Assembly (NCBI GenBank): GCA_020746995.1
Contig: JAGPXD010000004.1
Span: 3,658,001-3,722,000, forward strand
Origin: Plectosphaerella cucumerina
Lineage: Eukaryota > Ascomycota > Sordariomycetes > Glomerellales > Plectosphaerellaceae
DNA: 64,000 nucleotides
Reading direction: 5' to 3'
Shown here in pieces: positions 1 through 9,697 of this stretch (position 1 is its first letter; each line of letters begins with the position of its first letter). The position numbers and the translations under genes are program-made. Below the pieces are notes generated by a model. The model was not told the origin of the DNA. It searched no databases and was given only the letters and a program-made list of their open reading frames with translations.

Positions 1-2809
1 AGCCGACCTGTTCTGCTGGTGTCCCTCACGCGTGTTTGTTCGTGCTGGGCGGTTTGATCGACCCAGCCAGGTGGTCGCAGTAGGCAAACGCCAGGGTTTT
101 GGATGACGGGAGAGGCTTGGGGTTCGGGGGCTTATCTGACGATGCGACGCAGCGACACGAGGGGGCCAAGAGGAGATGGATCTCGACCAGCAAAATCAAG
201 ATCGACACTCTCGCGGGTCCCCCTGTCAGCTGCGCCCTGCAGGCCGTCGCCATGGGCCATCTGCGGGAAAAATGGCCGCAGGACCCCCAAAAATGGTACC
301 AGGGTACGGACAGGGGTTTTGAAAGAGGTGGGCCTCCGTTCCTGCACTAGTGTTTCCGCTTGGTCAACGACGTCGTTCAGGCATCTCCTGATTCGCTGGG
401 GCGGGCAGGAAAAGAGGGGTCAGGGGCTGTTCTTGCGACTTCACTCGAGACGACTTGGCCCATGTTCCCGAGGAACCCAGGTCGGTCCCTCCTTCCTCCC
501 CCTCGGCCCCCAGGCCATTCATCGTCACCAACAGCCAGTGTGGTGTGCCGTGTCCCGCGGACGAGGAAAGGGCCGTTGCCGAAGGCCACCATCTCCATGC
601 GCGACAGACGCAGCCATCCGCGCAGGTCGCCGCCGAGGTCGCGGGGAAGAAGAGGCCGCGGAACCGACCATGCCAATGCCTCGGGGGAAGGCACGATGCT
701 CGTGCGTGCTTGCAATCTGCAATTTGGCAGACGATAGTCTCCCGCTGTGGCTGCTGCGCACGATCGCTAGAGCAGAAATAGACTGACGGGCAAAGAACAA
801 GAGAGGGTAGGAGCGAGAGGCAGCGCCCCTCACACGGCAAGTGCAGGGCCGAGCGGCGGACAGGAAGGAGCTGTCGACACACTTTCCGCCAAGGAACCTT
901 TGCGCAGCGGCCCACGGACCAGCACCAGCGCACGCAACGACTGACCCGACCTGGCCCCTGGTCCCTGCCGCCGATGGGGACCCTCTTGCCTTCCCTGCCC
1001 CTGCTTGGTGCTGCATCTGCCACCAGTCAGCCAGAAAGTGCCTCTGCCACGACATTTCTGCTCAGCAGGTGCTTCCCTCCCGTCGCAGGTTCCTTTCTCG
1101 GCCCCCCTTGTCTTTGACGATTTTCCAATTCCCAGGTTTCCCCCACTGACTGACTTGACATCCTGATCCGCCCCATCCACGTTGGCGACGCGATATGTGC
1201 CTGTCATAAGTTCCCCCCCGGCCGGTCCATACTTGCCCCGGATCAGTCTGGTCCAGTCTTATTCGGCTCTCATCCCGCGGACCGTGGGCTCCTGCTGTCC
1301 TCACCTCTCCTCTCCTTCGCCTCGCCCTCCTCACCCACCACCTCTCAACTCGTACCATCGTCGGCTGGCACCCGTGTCTGCGCCTGTGAAGCCTCCTCGA
1401 CTCACTCGCCCAACACCGTCCGAACGTTCTTCTTCGATTCCCGACTCTCGTTGTCCGATTCTTCCGACTGGACCGGTCGACCCTCCCATCTTCGCAGGGC
1501 TGTGTCTTGACGACGCACCATCCAGCATACAACACTCGTTTATCCCACCCGGACCACGCCTCCACCCCACGGCGACACTCGCTCCACGAACTTGACGGGG
1601 TTCTGCCTCAGACTCCAAAGGAAAAAAAAAAGAGACGCCGATCCCCAGGACGGGACGCACCTCACCTTCAGACGACATTGTCTCTCCTTGATCATCTCCT
1701 AGCCTCCTCACTCTCACAAACCACTGCTCGTCTCTGATTCTGAAACGGTCCCTCCTGGCCCGACCCTCGAACTCTTCTGCGCGCCGTGCGACTGGAGCTT
1801 GTCTGACCTTGCGAGATTCACAACGTGGGATCACCTCGCACTCTCCTTTCCACGCTGCTGCACACGCACACGCACACACACGTTGGACACACGGCCACCC
1901 GCTCGGCTCGGTCTCTCGACCGCCCACATCACCACCACCCGGGCTCGACGTCCTAGCCAAACCTTACCAGCCGGCCTGCCAGTTGTTCTCCTCTGCCGGG
2001 CACCAACTTGCACGTAGACAGTCCACGGGCTCTCTCTCACTCTCACAAAGGTCAGTTCACTCCCGTTAGAACATGTCTGTTCCTGGCTGTATCCCGGAAC
2101 GTCCTATCTCCCGAAACAACAAGCGTGCGTGACCGTCGCGCCTACACTCGCCAGTCTGCCGCCTGCGAAGGGCATTCCTTGTCTGCCGGGGCCCCCATCT
2201 GGGTCCCCTCTGGCAGCGCGGGCCCTCCTTAGACGGCTTGGGTGGGCGACAGGCCACCTCTGGGCCGCCATCGTCCCGTCCTCCTGCTGGCCTGGTGATC
2301 ACACTTCTGCCCGCTCCCGCCACTCACTCGCACTAGCATGCTAGGCCACATCGACAGCACTGCTCATATCGTCATTAAACCTTTCTCGTACTGATACTTT
2401 CGACCAGGACCAGCTCTCTCCTCCCGCTCTTTACTTGAGATCCAACGGGATCTCGATTCGTTCCCTGGCCTGTCGATTGCGCTCCGCTACTTGAGCGCGG
2501 TTACACCACATCGCCCTAACGTCGAGCGACCATCCCCCGAAAACTCCCCGTCGGCATACCACCTGCGATCGACGACAGACCTCGTATACCGCCGGTTCAC
2601 CCGCTTCTCTACTCGTCGTAATCTACCAGTGTCCGGCCACACAAATTCGAAAGCACCTTTGCGCCACAGCGCCGGAAGTTTTGGGTTACGCAGACGGCTG
2701 TACGGGTCCGCGGCATAGGCGCGCGACATTGGCGATCAGCTTCGAAAACCCGGACAGAGCGGCGTCGCCGCGACGATTGGATGTCACGACACACCTTGGA
2801 AAGTACTAA
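1..2809. other. Intergenic region and probable 5' leader of the EGF-like membrane protein gene
   Basis: No reading frame here looks like a conserved protein. The open frames are GC-driven, overlap on both strands and lack recognisable domains. From about 1200 onward the plus strand becomes rich in C and CT tracts, typical of fungal promoters and 5' leaders, and this continues to the start codon at 2810, so part of it is probably untranslated leader. Several short upstream ATGs lie in it. A leader intron cannot be excluded without transcript data. Confidence 0.5.
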
Positions 2810-5569
2810 ATGAGTCAACCCCAATATGGAACCAACATGGACCGGCCATTAGGAGCAGGATCCGTCAAGCGGGCGAGAGAAAGAGCCATGGCTGCCGCGG
2901 CGAACCAGGACGCTCGCAGTCAGCTGCCCTCGATGAGGGTGCAGGCCCCCGACTCATCTCCCGACACATCACCGCGCCGAGCGCCCCCCTCCGGACAATC
3001 GCGCATCCCGCGACTGCAAGGCGGCGGCGGTTCTCCAGGCAGGGAGGGCGGCGGCGGCGTCACCGGGCCCATCTCGAGACCGACCCCGATGCCTCAATGG
3101 CCACTACCAGGCCCGATACCCTCGCCTGTCAACTCACCTGGCTCCGAGCCATACCGCCCACCTCCCGGCCGATCCCAACCACCGCAACGACCCCCGCGGC
3201 CGAGCGAGGTGCCCTCTATCCTGGACGCCTCGCGGTTGCAGGACCACACACCCATCTTTCAGTACCAGCCACAACCCGACCCCGAGCCTCGCTACAGCCA
3301 AGATGCGCCTGGGTCGGTACCACTCACCCCCTCGTCGAGACAGACCGTCTCGTCGATATCATCCGTGGGATCTATCCCGGATTTCCCCATGCCCTCGGCG
3401 ATGCCTCCGGCGCCACCGCAGCCCTTGCTGGCACCTCCAAGAAGGAGTGTTAACCTGGGCCCGCCCCCGTCAGCTAGGAGAGGGGCCTCGTCGTTCTACT
3501 CAAACGCCTCTCTCGTCTCCCCGATCCCCGAAGAGAGCCCGCGTTCGAGATCTCATGGGTCATACGCATCGAGCGCAGCTATGCCCGAAAGCTGGGGGAC
3601 GGCATCGCCGCCGTTCAGCCCCGATCCGCACGACGACGCCTACTTTGACGACATGATGGCCGAGGAGGAAAGTTTCCGGTCCCAGTCTTACGACGGCGAT
3701 GACGGCGACGAGAGCAAGCTCGTCCGCAGCGCTAGCATCGGAAAGCGTGGCAAGCCTGCCATCGTCATGAACCGCGGCGCGTCCTCCGAGCAGGTCCAAC
3801 AGGCGACCAGGAACGAAAACGACCAATCACCGCCGTCCATGCGCCCATCGCCATCTCCTGTGCAGAACCGGGAGGACGTCTACCAAGCGGGCAACGGCAT
3901 GGTTGAGGTCTCGTCGGCTTCGTCAGGCACGCTCCCGATGGCCAAGGGCACCGGCAGGGGCCCGGCCGTGACAGCCGACGCCATGCTAGGCGCGTTCGCG
4001 GCGGCCTCAGGGGGCGTCGAGGTGCCGAGGCCGATGCCCGCTCAGCAGCCATACAGCCGGCTCTCGGCCATTAGGAGGCCGCCGAAGCTCGGACTCGACA
4101 TCGACGCCGTCAGGGACATGGAGGCCAGAGGCAGTATGACAAGCTTGCCCGACCTGATCAAGCGAGCGACTCGACTTGCGGCCATGATGGACCGCGGCAA
4201 GCGACCCGCCAGCCGGTTTGATAACGTCGACTGGCCTGATGAGAAGGGATTCGAGAAGGAGCTTTCCAGTACGTCGAAGTGTGTTTACGATGCCAAGCAC
4301 GAGGCTAACTGTTTCGTAGTGGAAGATAATCACCAATCCGGCTTGTCAGACATGCTGGCAGCATTCCCCCCTCCGGCAGCGACGCCGGCGCAGGGCCGCG
4401 GCCGCGGCAGCTGGTTCAGAAGATCAACGTCGTCCTGGCCGCTCGCTCCGGTAGGGGCCGAAGAGCTCCGCGCTAGGGCCGAACCCCGCGAGCTGATGCG
4501 GAACGACGACGACTCGAATGCCACGACCCGGAAGAGGGGACGGCGGTGCTGCGGCCTGCCGCTGTGGGCGTTCATCGTTATTGCTGTGCTGGTGGTGCTA
4601 ATTGTGGCGGCAGCCATCGCGGTGCCGCTCTACTTTTTCGTTTTTCGCGACAACGGCAGAAATAATAACAACGCGCCGGAGCCGGTTCTGACAGACTGTC
4701 AGGCGCAGCTCCGGTGCCAGAACGGTGGCACCAACGTGGTGGCGCGGGGCGTCTGCTCCTGTATCTGCACGAACGGCTTTACGGGGTCGACGTGCGCGGT
4801 GAGCGGGGCGACAGGGTGCACGACGACGAACCTGGTGCTGATGGCGGACGAGGGCAACATCACCAACGTGACGCTGGGTCAGGCGATCCCCCGTCTCGTG
4901 CAGCAGGCGCAGAGCAACTTTACGGTGCCGCTGGTGGGCACGACGATCCTGTCCAAGTTCAACCAGGCCAGCCTGTCGTGCATCGCACAGAACTCGCTGG
5001 TCACCTTCGACGGTCGATCGACACGGATGGGCGTCCCGACGGCGGAGGTGGTCATGGACGAAGACGAGAGCGGCGATGAGGTGGACCTCAACCCTGTCTT
5101 CGCTGTGATCCCAACCATCACGGTGCCTTCGCTGCAGGTGATGACGACGCTCGTTGGCACGGTCACCATCACGACGACAATCACATCGTTCCCGCCGGCA
5201 ATCCCTACAGTCATCACGCCGGTGGTCCCGACGCCGACGTCGAGCATCGCGCCTCCGCCAGCACCCTCGGCGACATTTACCGTGACGGAGGAGGTGCTCG
5301 ACTTCTCACGGGTGACGATCCTCTTCATCCTGCAGGAGCGCGACTTGAGCACGGCGACGAGTGCGCAAAGCGCGCTGCAGAAGTTCTTCGTTCAGGCCAG
5401 CAGAGGCAGTACCGGAAGCGGCAACGGGGTGACGATCGAGATGGCGACCAGCGTGATCGTGGCCGACGGCATCAGTGTCGACCTTGTGCACTTCCTCATC
5501 AACCTCGCGGCCACCGGATCTGGGTCTGGCGGCGCGACCAAACGATGGCTAGAGCTGAGCGGCAGCTGA
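2810..5569 (+). CDS. EGF-like domain single-pass membrane protein, proline-rich cytoplasmic N-terminus
   Basis: Two exons, 2810-4268 and 4320-5569. The 51-nt intron (GTACGT donor, GCTAAC branch, GTAG acceptor) is a multiple of three and stop-free, so the frame reads through it. Spliced length is about 902 residues. Residues 1 to about 560 are low-complexity, rich in Pro, Ser and Arg. A Cys-Cys pair precedes one strong membrane segment at about 566-595 (core IVIAVLVVLIVAAAIAVPLY). Next comes an Asn-rich stretch and an EGF-like Cys motif at about 612-645 (CQAQLRCQNGGT, then CSCICTNGFTGSTC). The remaining 270 or so residues are rich in Thr, Val and Ser and predicted extracellular. There is no N-terminal signal peptide, so a type II orientation is inferred. 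Fungal proteins of this layout are usually annotated only as EGF-like membrane glycoproteins; a surface or wall-sensing role is a guess. The gene call is secure, the function is not. Confidence 0.85.
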   Translation: MSQPQYGTNMDRPLGAGSVKRARERAMAAAANQDARSQLPSMRVQAPDSSPDTSPRRAPPSGQSRIPRLQGGGGSPGREGGGGVTGPISRPTPMPQWPLPGPIPSPVNSPGSEPYRPPPGRSQPPQRPPRPSEVPSILDASRLQDHTPIFQYQPQPDPEPRYSQDAPGSVPLTPSSRQTVSSISSVGSIPDFPMPSAMPPAPPQPLLAPPRRSVNLGPPPSARRGASSFYSNASLVSPIPEESPRSRSHGSYASSAAMPESWGTASPPFSPDPHDDAYFDDMMAEEESFRSQSYDGDDGDESKLVRSASIGKRGKPAIVMNRGASSEQVQQATRNENDQSPPSMRPSPSPVQNREDVYQAGNGMVEVSSASSGTLPMAKGTGRGPAVTADAMLGAFAAASGGVEVPRPMPAQQPYSRLSAIRRPPKLGLDIDAVRDMEARGSMTSLPDLIKRATRLAAMMDRGKRPASRFDNVDWPDEKGFEKELSSTSKCVYDAKHEANCFVVEDNHQSGLSDMLAAFPPPAATPAQGRGRGSWFRRSTSSWPLAPVGAEELRARAEPRELMRNDDDSNATTRKRGRRCCGLPLWAFIVIAVLVVLIVAAAIAVPLYFFVFRDNGRNNNNAPEPVLTDCQAQLRCQNGGTNVVARGVCSCICTNGFTGSTCAVSGATGCTTTNLVLMADEGNITNVTLGQAIPRLVQQAQSNFTVPLVGTTILSKFNQASLSCIAQNSLVTFDGRSTRMGVPTAEVVMDEDESGDEVDLNPVFAVIPTITVPSLQVMTTLVGTVTITTTITSFPPAIPTVITPVVPTPTSSIAPPPAPSATFTVTEEVLDFSRVTILFILQERDLSTATSAQSALQKFFVQASRGSTGSGNGVTIEMATSVIVADGISVDLVHFLINLAATGSGSGGATKRWLELSGS

Positions 5570-7352
5570 CGCAGGCCTCGGGAGGAAGTGCAAGGAGGCA
5601 GACGAGAGAGAAGCAAAAGTAGGCGCAAGCCTTGTACATATTACGACACAACATCAACAACACACTAATGAGGCGACGAGAACCGTGTGGTTCGTGGCAT
5701 GATAGGGATGGCGTCGCGCCCACAAACTGGATGGATGGAATGGCAGAGGGAGAGGGAGACACGGGGCGGGCGACCAGGTTATCGGCCGGCCATGTTGCAT
5801 ATAAGCTGCGGACCGACTTTTATTCCCTTTTCTTGATCATTTTCATTCATAGCCGCCGGGACGAGCGCGCCGACCCCGGGCAGCGCCTCCAGGCATTGTA
5901 CGCATCTAGCTCGCCAGCGAGTGTTTCATTGAGATAGCAGCGGAGGCGGCAGGATCACCAGCGGAGGATGGCCGGCCGGAGAGAATAGAAAGAAGTCTGC
6001 AACTGGAATGTCATTGATCGGTGTGATTAACATGGCGGTGATGTCAGATCGTCATGATCTGGGTGATATCTGTTGGTTGTTGCGTGGCTGTGTGCTGATC
6101 GTGATCTGTATCGGCGGTCGCCTCAGGTTGCTCGGCAGCAGAAGCGCACTGCAGATAGGCTAGCGGGCGACGGCTTCCTTGGGGCTGAACACGAAGTGAA
6201 GCCGTCGCATCGGTGTGCCGTCGTGCCAGGGTATCCGCTGCTCAACGCCCAGATGAGGTATGCACGCGCCGCAGAAGAGTCGAGACGAACATATGCGCGC
6301 ATCAGATGGACAAAGAGAATCCAACGGGGGGGCCTGAGACGTAACGCGACGTGTCGACGCGTAAAGTAGCGGCTGATTTGAATGTGGCGATGCTCCAGGT
6401 CGAGGGGGGAGGTCGCTTGGAACGTGGGAAAAGGGGGGGGCCGTGCGGGCGGCCCTCCTCCCCCTGGCCTTGCGCGTTTCGGAATCCTGCGTGCTGCGCC
6501 CAGGGGCCGATCGTCAACTAGAGACAGACTGGACTGGCGTCAGGGGGGGATACCCCTGGCATCGTGAGCTGTGAGTGGATGAAAGTCGGGTGCTGCGCAC
6601 CGAATTGGCGGGCGGCCGTCGATCGGAAACTGAGGCGAGCCCCCCCTTTCCCCTCTACGGTGCTGGGTAACGATGGGCACTTGGGAAGTCACGCACCCCG
6701 CGTTGCGGCTCCCTTCCATATCCGTCTCGTCTTCTCGTCTCGTCCAGTCTTTCGCGTCTCGTCGTCCCTTTTTTCCCCGTTCGTTCACCTTGTGTCAAAA
6801 TCAACCTTCTTTTCCCCTCCCCCCCGTCGTCCCTCGAAGGAACGCAACCCCGTCACTCGCTTCAATTCCTCCTGGTGCTGGAAAGAAAAAAAACCCGAGA
6901 GATCGTCGTCCCCTTCGCTCAAGACGGCTTTACTTCTCATTACTTTCGTTCGTCTTCTTCTTCTTCTTCTTTTCGTTCTATTCTCGGGAAAAGACCCCGC
7001 CACACTCGCTTCGACTCGATATCCCTCGACAGAGATAAACATCCAGTCCACACCCCGGAATATTCTCTCCCTGCTCTCGACGAGCCCTTTGACACGACGC
7101 CCTCGGCCGATTGTCCTGCAACGACGCCCAGAAACATCAATCATACAAACGACCCCTCCGACGCCGGAACGACGCTCAGCCCTCCGGCTCCCGGTCACGT
7201 TTGATCACCATTTTCCCCGACGACAGGCCCGCCCCCAGCCCGTCTCGTCGAGTTATCACATCCCGTCCTCTCTCCTCCCCACGCCGTGAGAGAAAGAAGG
7301 AAGACCCCTCTTCCGTCAAACCTGGACCGGAGCTATCCAGCCGCCGCCCAGC
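5570..7352. other. Intergenic: 3' flank of the EGF-like gene and CT-rich leader of the next gene
   Basis: No supported gene. The first several hundred bases are the 3' flank of the upstream gene. From about 6700 the plus strand is strongly C/T-rich, with a CTT microsatellite near 6953-6972, typical of a fungal promoter and leader. It continues to the ATG at 7353, so transcription probably starts within it. Confidence 0.5.
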
Positions 7353-8048
7353 ATGCCAAACTACCACCCCCAAACCCTCGACGATCCCTTCGTGGACATG
7401 CCCGCCATGCCTCGTGAAGACGGCCGCGGGCCCCCCTCGAAGGATCCCTACGGAACCACGGCGCCTCTCCTCCAGCTCCAACCCCCAAGCCCCGACCTCA
7501 CCCACCCGCCTCAGCTCGCCCTGCTCCCACCTCCCGTCATCCGCGCCTCGCCCGACGCCGACGCCCCCCAGCGCAGCGAGTCACCCGTCATCCCACGATG
7601 GAGCCCCGACTCCCCCTCCGCCGCGCACCCCAACCTCCCACCCCCTCCGTCCTACGAGTCGCCCCTAGCCCGCACCCGTACCCGGAGCAACGAGGATTCC
7701 ACGGCCGGCAGCTTCTCCTCCCCCTTTGCCGACACAAACAGCCTCCACTCCCTGTCCTCGGACGGCATCGCCTCCCCGCCACGCCACCGCCCCGACGAGC
7801 GCCCCAAGCTCGGCGGCTTCGGCCACAAGGCCCGCGGCTTCGTCGTCCTCAACGGCAGCAACCCCAGTTTCGTCGAGGCAAACGTCGGCCTCGGCTCAAA
7901 GGGTTACGCCTCGGAGGACATGGCTTCGCGGCGGCGCAGGAACCAGAAGATCAAGTGGGGCGGCCTTTCCATCAGCCTGTGTGTCGCCCTCGTGCTTCTC
8001 ATCGCCCTGGCCATCGGCGTCGGCGTCGGTGTGGTCAAGGCGACGTGA
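7353..8048 (+). CDS. Hypothetical protein with a C-terminal membrane anchor
   Basis: Single open frame of 231 codons. Residues 1 to about 185 are Pro/Ser-rich and probably disordered. A basic patch (SRRRRNQKIK) at about 191-200 is followed by one long hydrophobic segment (ISLCVALVLLIALAIGVGVG) to within about six residues of the end. This predicts a tail-anchored protein facing the cytosol, or a short type II protein. I do not recognise the family. The stop codon lies inside a GTGAGC hexamer that would also make a good 5' splice donor, so a further 3' exon is possible although no convincing continuation is visible. A CT-rich leader and a reasonable context around ATG 7353 support the start. 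Confidence 0.65.
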   Translation: MPNYHPQTLDDPFVDMPAMPREDGRGPPSKDPYGTTAPLLQLQPPSPDLTHPPQLALLPPPVIRASPDADAPQRSESPVIPRWSPDSPSAAHPNLPPPPSYESPLARTRTRSNEDSTAGSFSSPFADTNSLHSLSSDGIASPPRHRPDERPKLGGFGHKARGFVVLNGSNPSFVEANVGLGSKGYASEDMASRRRRNQKIKWGGLSISLCVALVLLIALAIGVGVGVVKAT

Positions 8049-8522
8049 GCATACCTGCTAGGTCCGGCACTACTTGCCTTGTGGCTCTTTCATATGTCTG
8101 CTTTGGAGAGGCGTTCCTGTAGGGTTAGGTCATGATCTGGGCGGGTGGGATTCACTGTACATCATAGAAGCGTAGGCCTTTGGTCTGGCAAGGCCGGAAA
8201 CGGACGGACGGGGTTTGGTCAGGGAGGCGAAATGGGTATGAAATATGTACAATGATCTTCATGAATCCTGGTTTCGAGCTCGACTGGTCGTGTGGCTGAT
8301 GGCTGATGCTGTTGTAGGTGGTCGGTGTATGCCGTCTTTTTCGTAAATCATGCCCAATGTAAGTTGAAAATAAGAATGGTCGCCCAGAAATGTATCCCAA
8401 AGTGACGTGTCCGTGTCTCCCCGGACGGGGAGCCCACCGCGTCATGTGCATCTCATGCAAGTGTAGTGCTCCGAAATTTTGGCGCGGCGGGTGGTCGAAA
8501 AGAATCGACGTCGCTGGCCTTG
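8049..8522. other. Convergent 3' flanks
   Basis: A 474-base gap between two convergent genes, the anchored hypothetical protein on the left and the Rap-type GTPase on the right. Nothing coding is supported. It presumably carries both 3' untranslated regions and polyadenylation sites. Confidence 0.6.
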
Positions 8523-9697
8523 TCAGAGGATGACGCACCGGTGGCCGTCAGGCCGCTTCGTCCTTGCCCGCCGCTTCCTCTTTGCCAGGCCCATGATACC
8601 GACGTCCCGCTCTTCGTCCTGGTACTCGTCCCTGCCCTCCAGCTCCCGGAACTTCTCCTCCCGCAGCAGAAGCTGGCGGCAGATGTCGATGAAGACGGCT
8701 TCAACGTTTACTTGAAAGGGGTCAGCTTGAGGGGGGTTTTGATGCCACCGGAAAATGGGCAGCCTTACCCCGTGTCCTGGCGCTCGTCTCGTAGTACGGC
8801 GCATTCCACTGGCGGGAGCAGGAAAAGGCGCGCTGCCGGGGAACCGCGCGCGACTCCTCGAGATCGGCCTTGTTGCCGACGATGACGATGGGAACGTGCT
8901 CATCGTCCTTGATCCGTGTGATTTCTTCCCTCAGCATTTCTACCTCACTCATTGAGGATGCGGATGTGATGCTGAAGACGAGGATGAAACCTTGACCTGA
9001 CTTCATGTACAGGTCTCGCATGGCCACTGTCGACGTGTCAGCGACTGTCCTGCTAAACCAAACGCAGGGACCCAGGGCGCATACCAAATTGCTCAGTGCC
9101 AGCAGTATCCAAGCTATCATGTGTCAGTTTCGAGATCGTCCAGCTGACCAGACGAGGCGCTCACATTTCCAATATAACCTGCCGCCCCTATAACAAAAAT
9201 GTAAGCACGTAAAATCGGGAAACGACCCCCTTTCCAGACAGCCGGGCCACTCACGTCGACCTGGAGCTGTGTCCGATACGTGTCTTCGATAGTTGGGTCA
9301 TAACTCTCGATCCACTCGTTGTGGACGAATTGGGCTATGAGCGCATCAGCAACTCACTCCATGCGACACCACCAACGACGACGAGCATCTCACCTGTGAG
9401 GCAGCTCTTGCCAACACCACCTGAAGTACATTGTCAGCCCACTCTCACGTGACGGGCCTTGCTCGCCGGCATCCATGCACGCGAGGACAAAGAGTCGCCA
9501 ATGCTTGGCAGGACCGCGGGCTGTGGAAGAAGGGAGGGGGGGAACGGGCTTACCGGCACCCAGCACAACGACGTGGAGTTCCCGGCTGGGGTAGCACAGA
9601 GTGTCAGCGCCGATCCTCGCAGAAAGTACGACAAACACAAGACATGAGGGACGGCGCGGAGGTCGTACCAGGGCTGCTGCTGCTTGCGTCGTGACAT
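8523..9697 (-). CDS. RSR1: Rap/Rsr1-family small GTPase (BUD1/KREV-1 type)
   Basis: Eight exons (minus strand): 9697-9669, 9585-9554, 9420-9394, 9334-9255, 9187-9165, 9113-9085, 9026-8769, 8710-8523, giving 221 residues. All junctions keep frame. G1 P-loop is GAGGVGKS (residues 19-26). The effector region contains YDPTIEDTYR. G3 is DTAGTEQF, with Thr at about position 70 where Ras has Gln61, a hallmark of Rap proteins. G4 is NKAD and G5 is ETSA. The C-terminus is polybasic (KRKRRARTKR) and ends in the CAAX box CVIL, whose final Leu predicts geranylgeranylation and membrane attachment. In yeast Rsr1/Bud1 directs bud-site choice and Cdc42 polarity; in filamentous fungi KREV-1 acts in polarity and branching. 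The 5' half is unusually fragmented, with five exons of 23-32 nt. Family assignment is firm. Confidence 0.95.

Noticed and set aside
364..1055. Minus-strand frames of 219 and 176 codons near the left edge
   Set aside because: They overlap each other and plus-strand frames and have no recognisable motif. A gene reaching in from the left cannot be excluded but is not supported.
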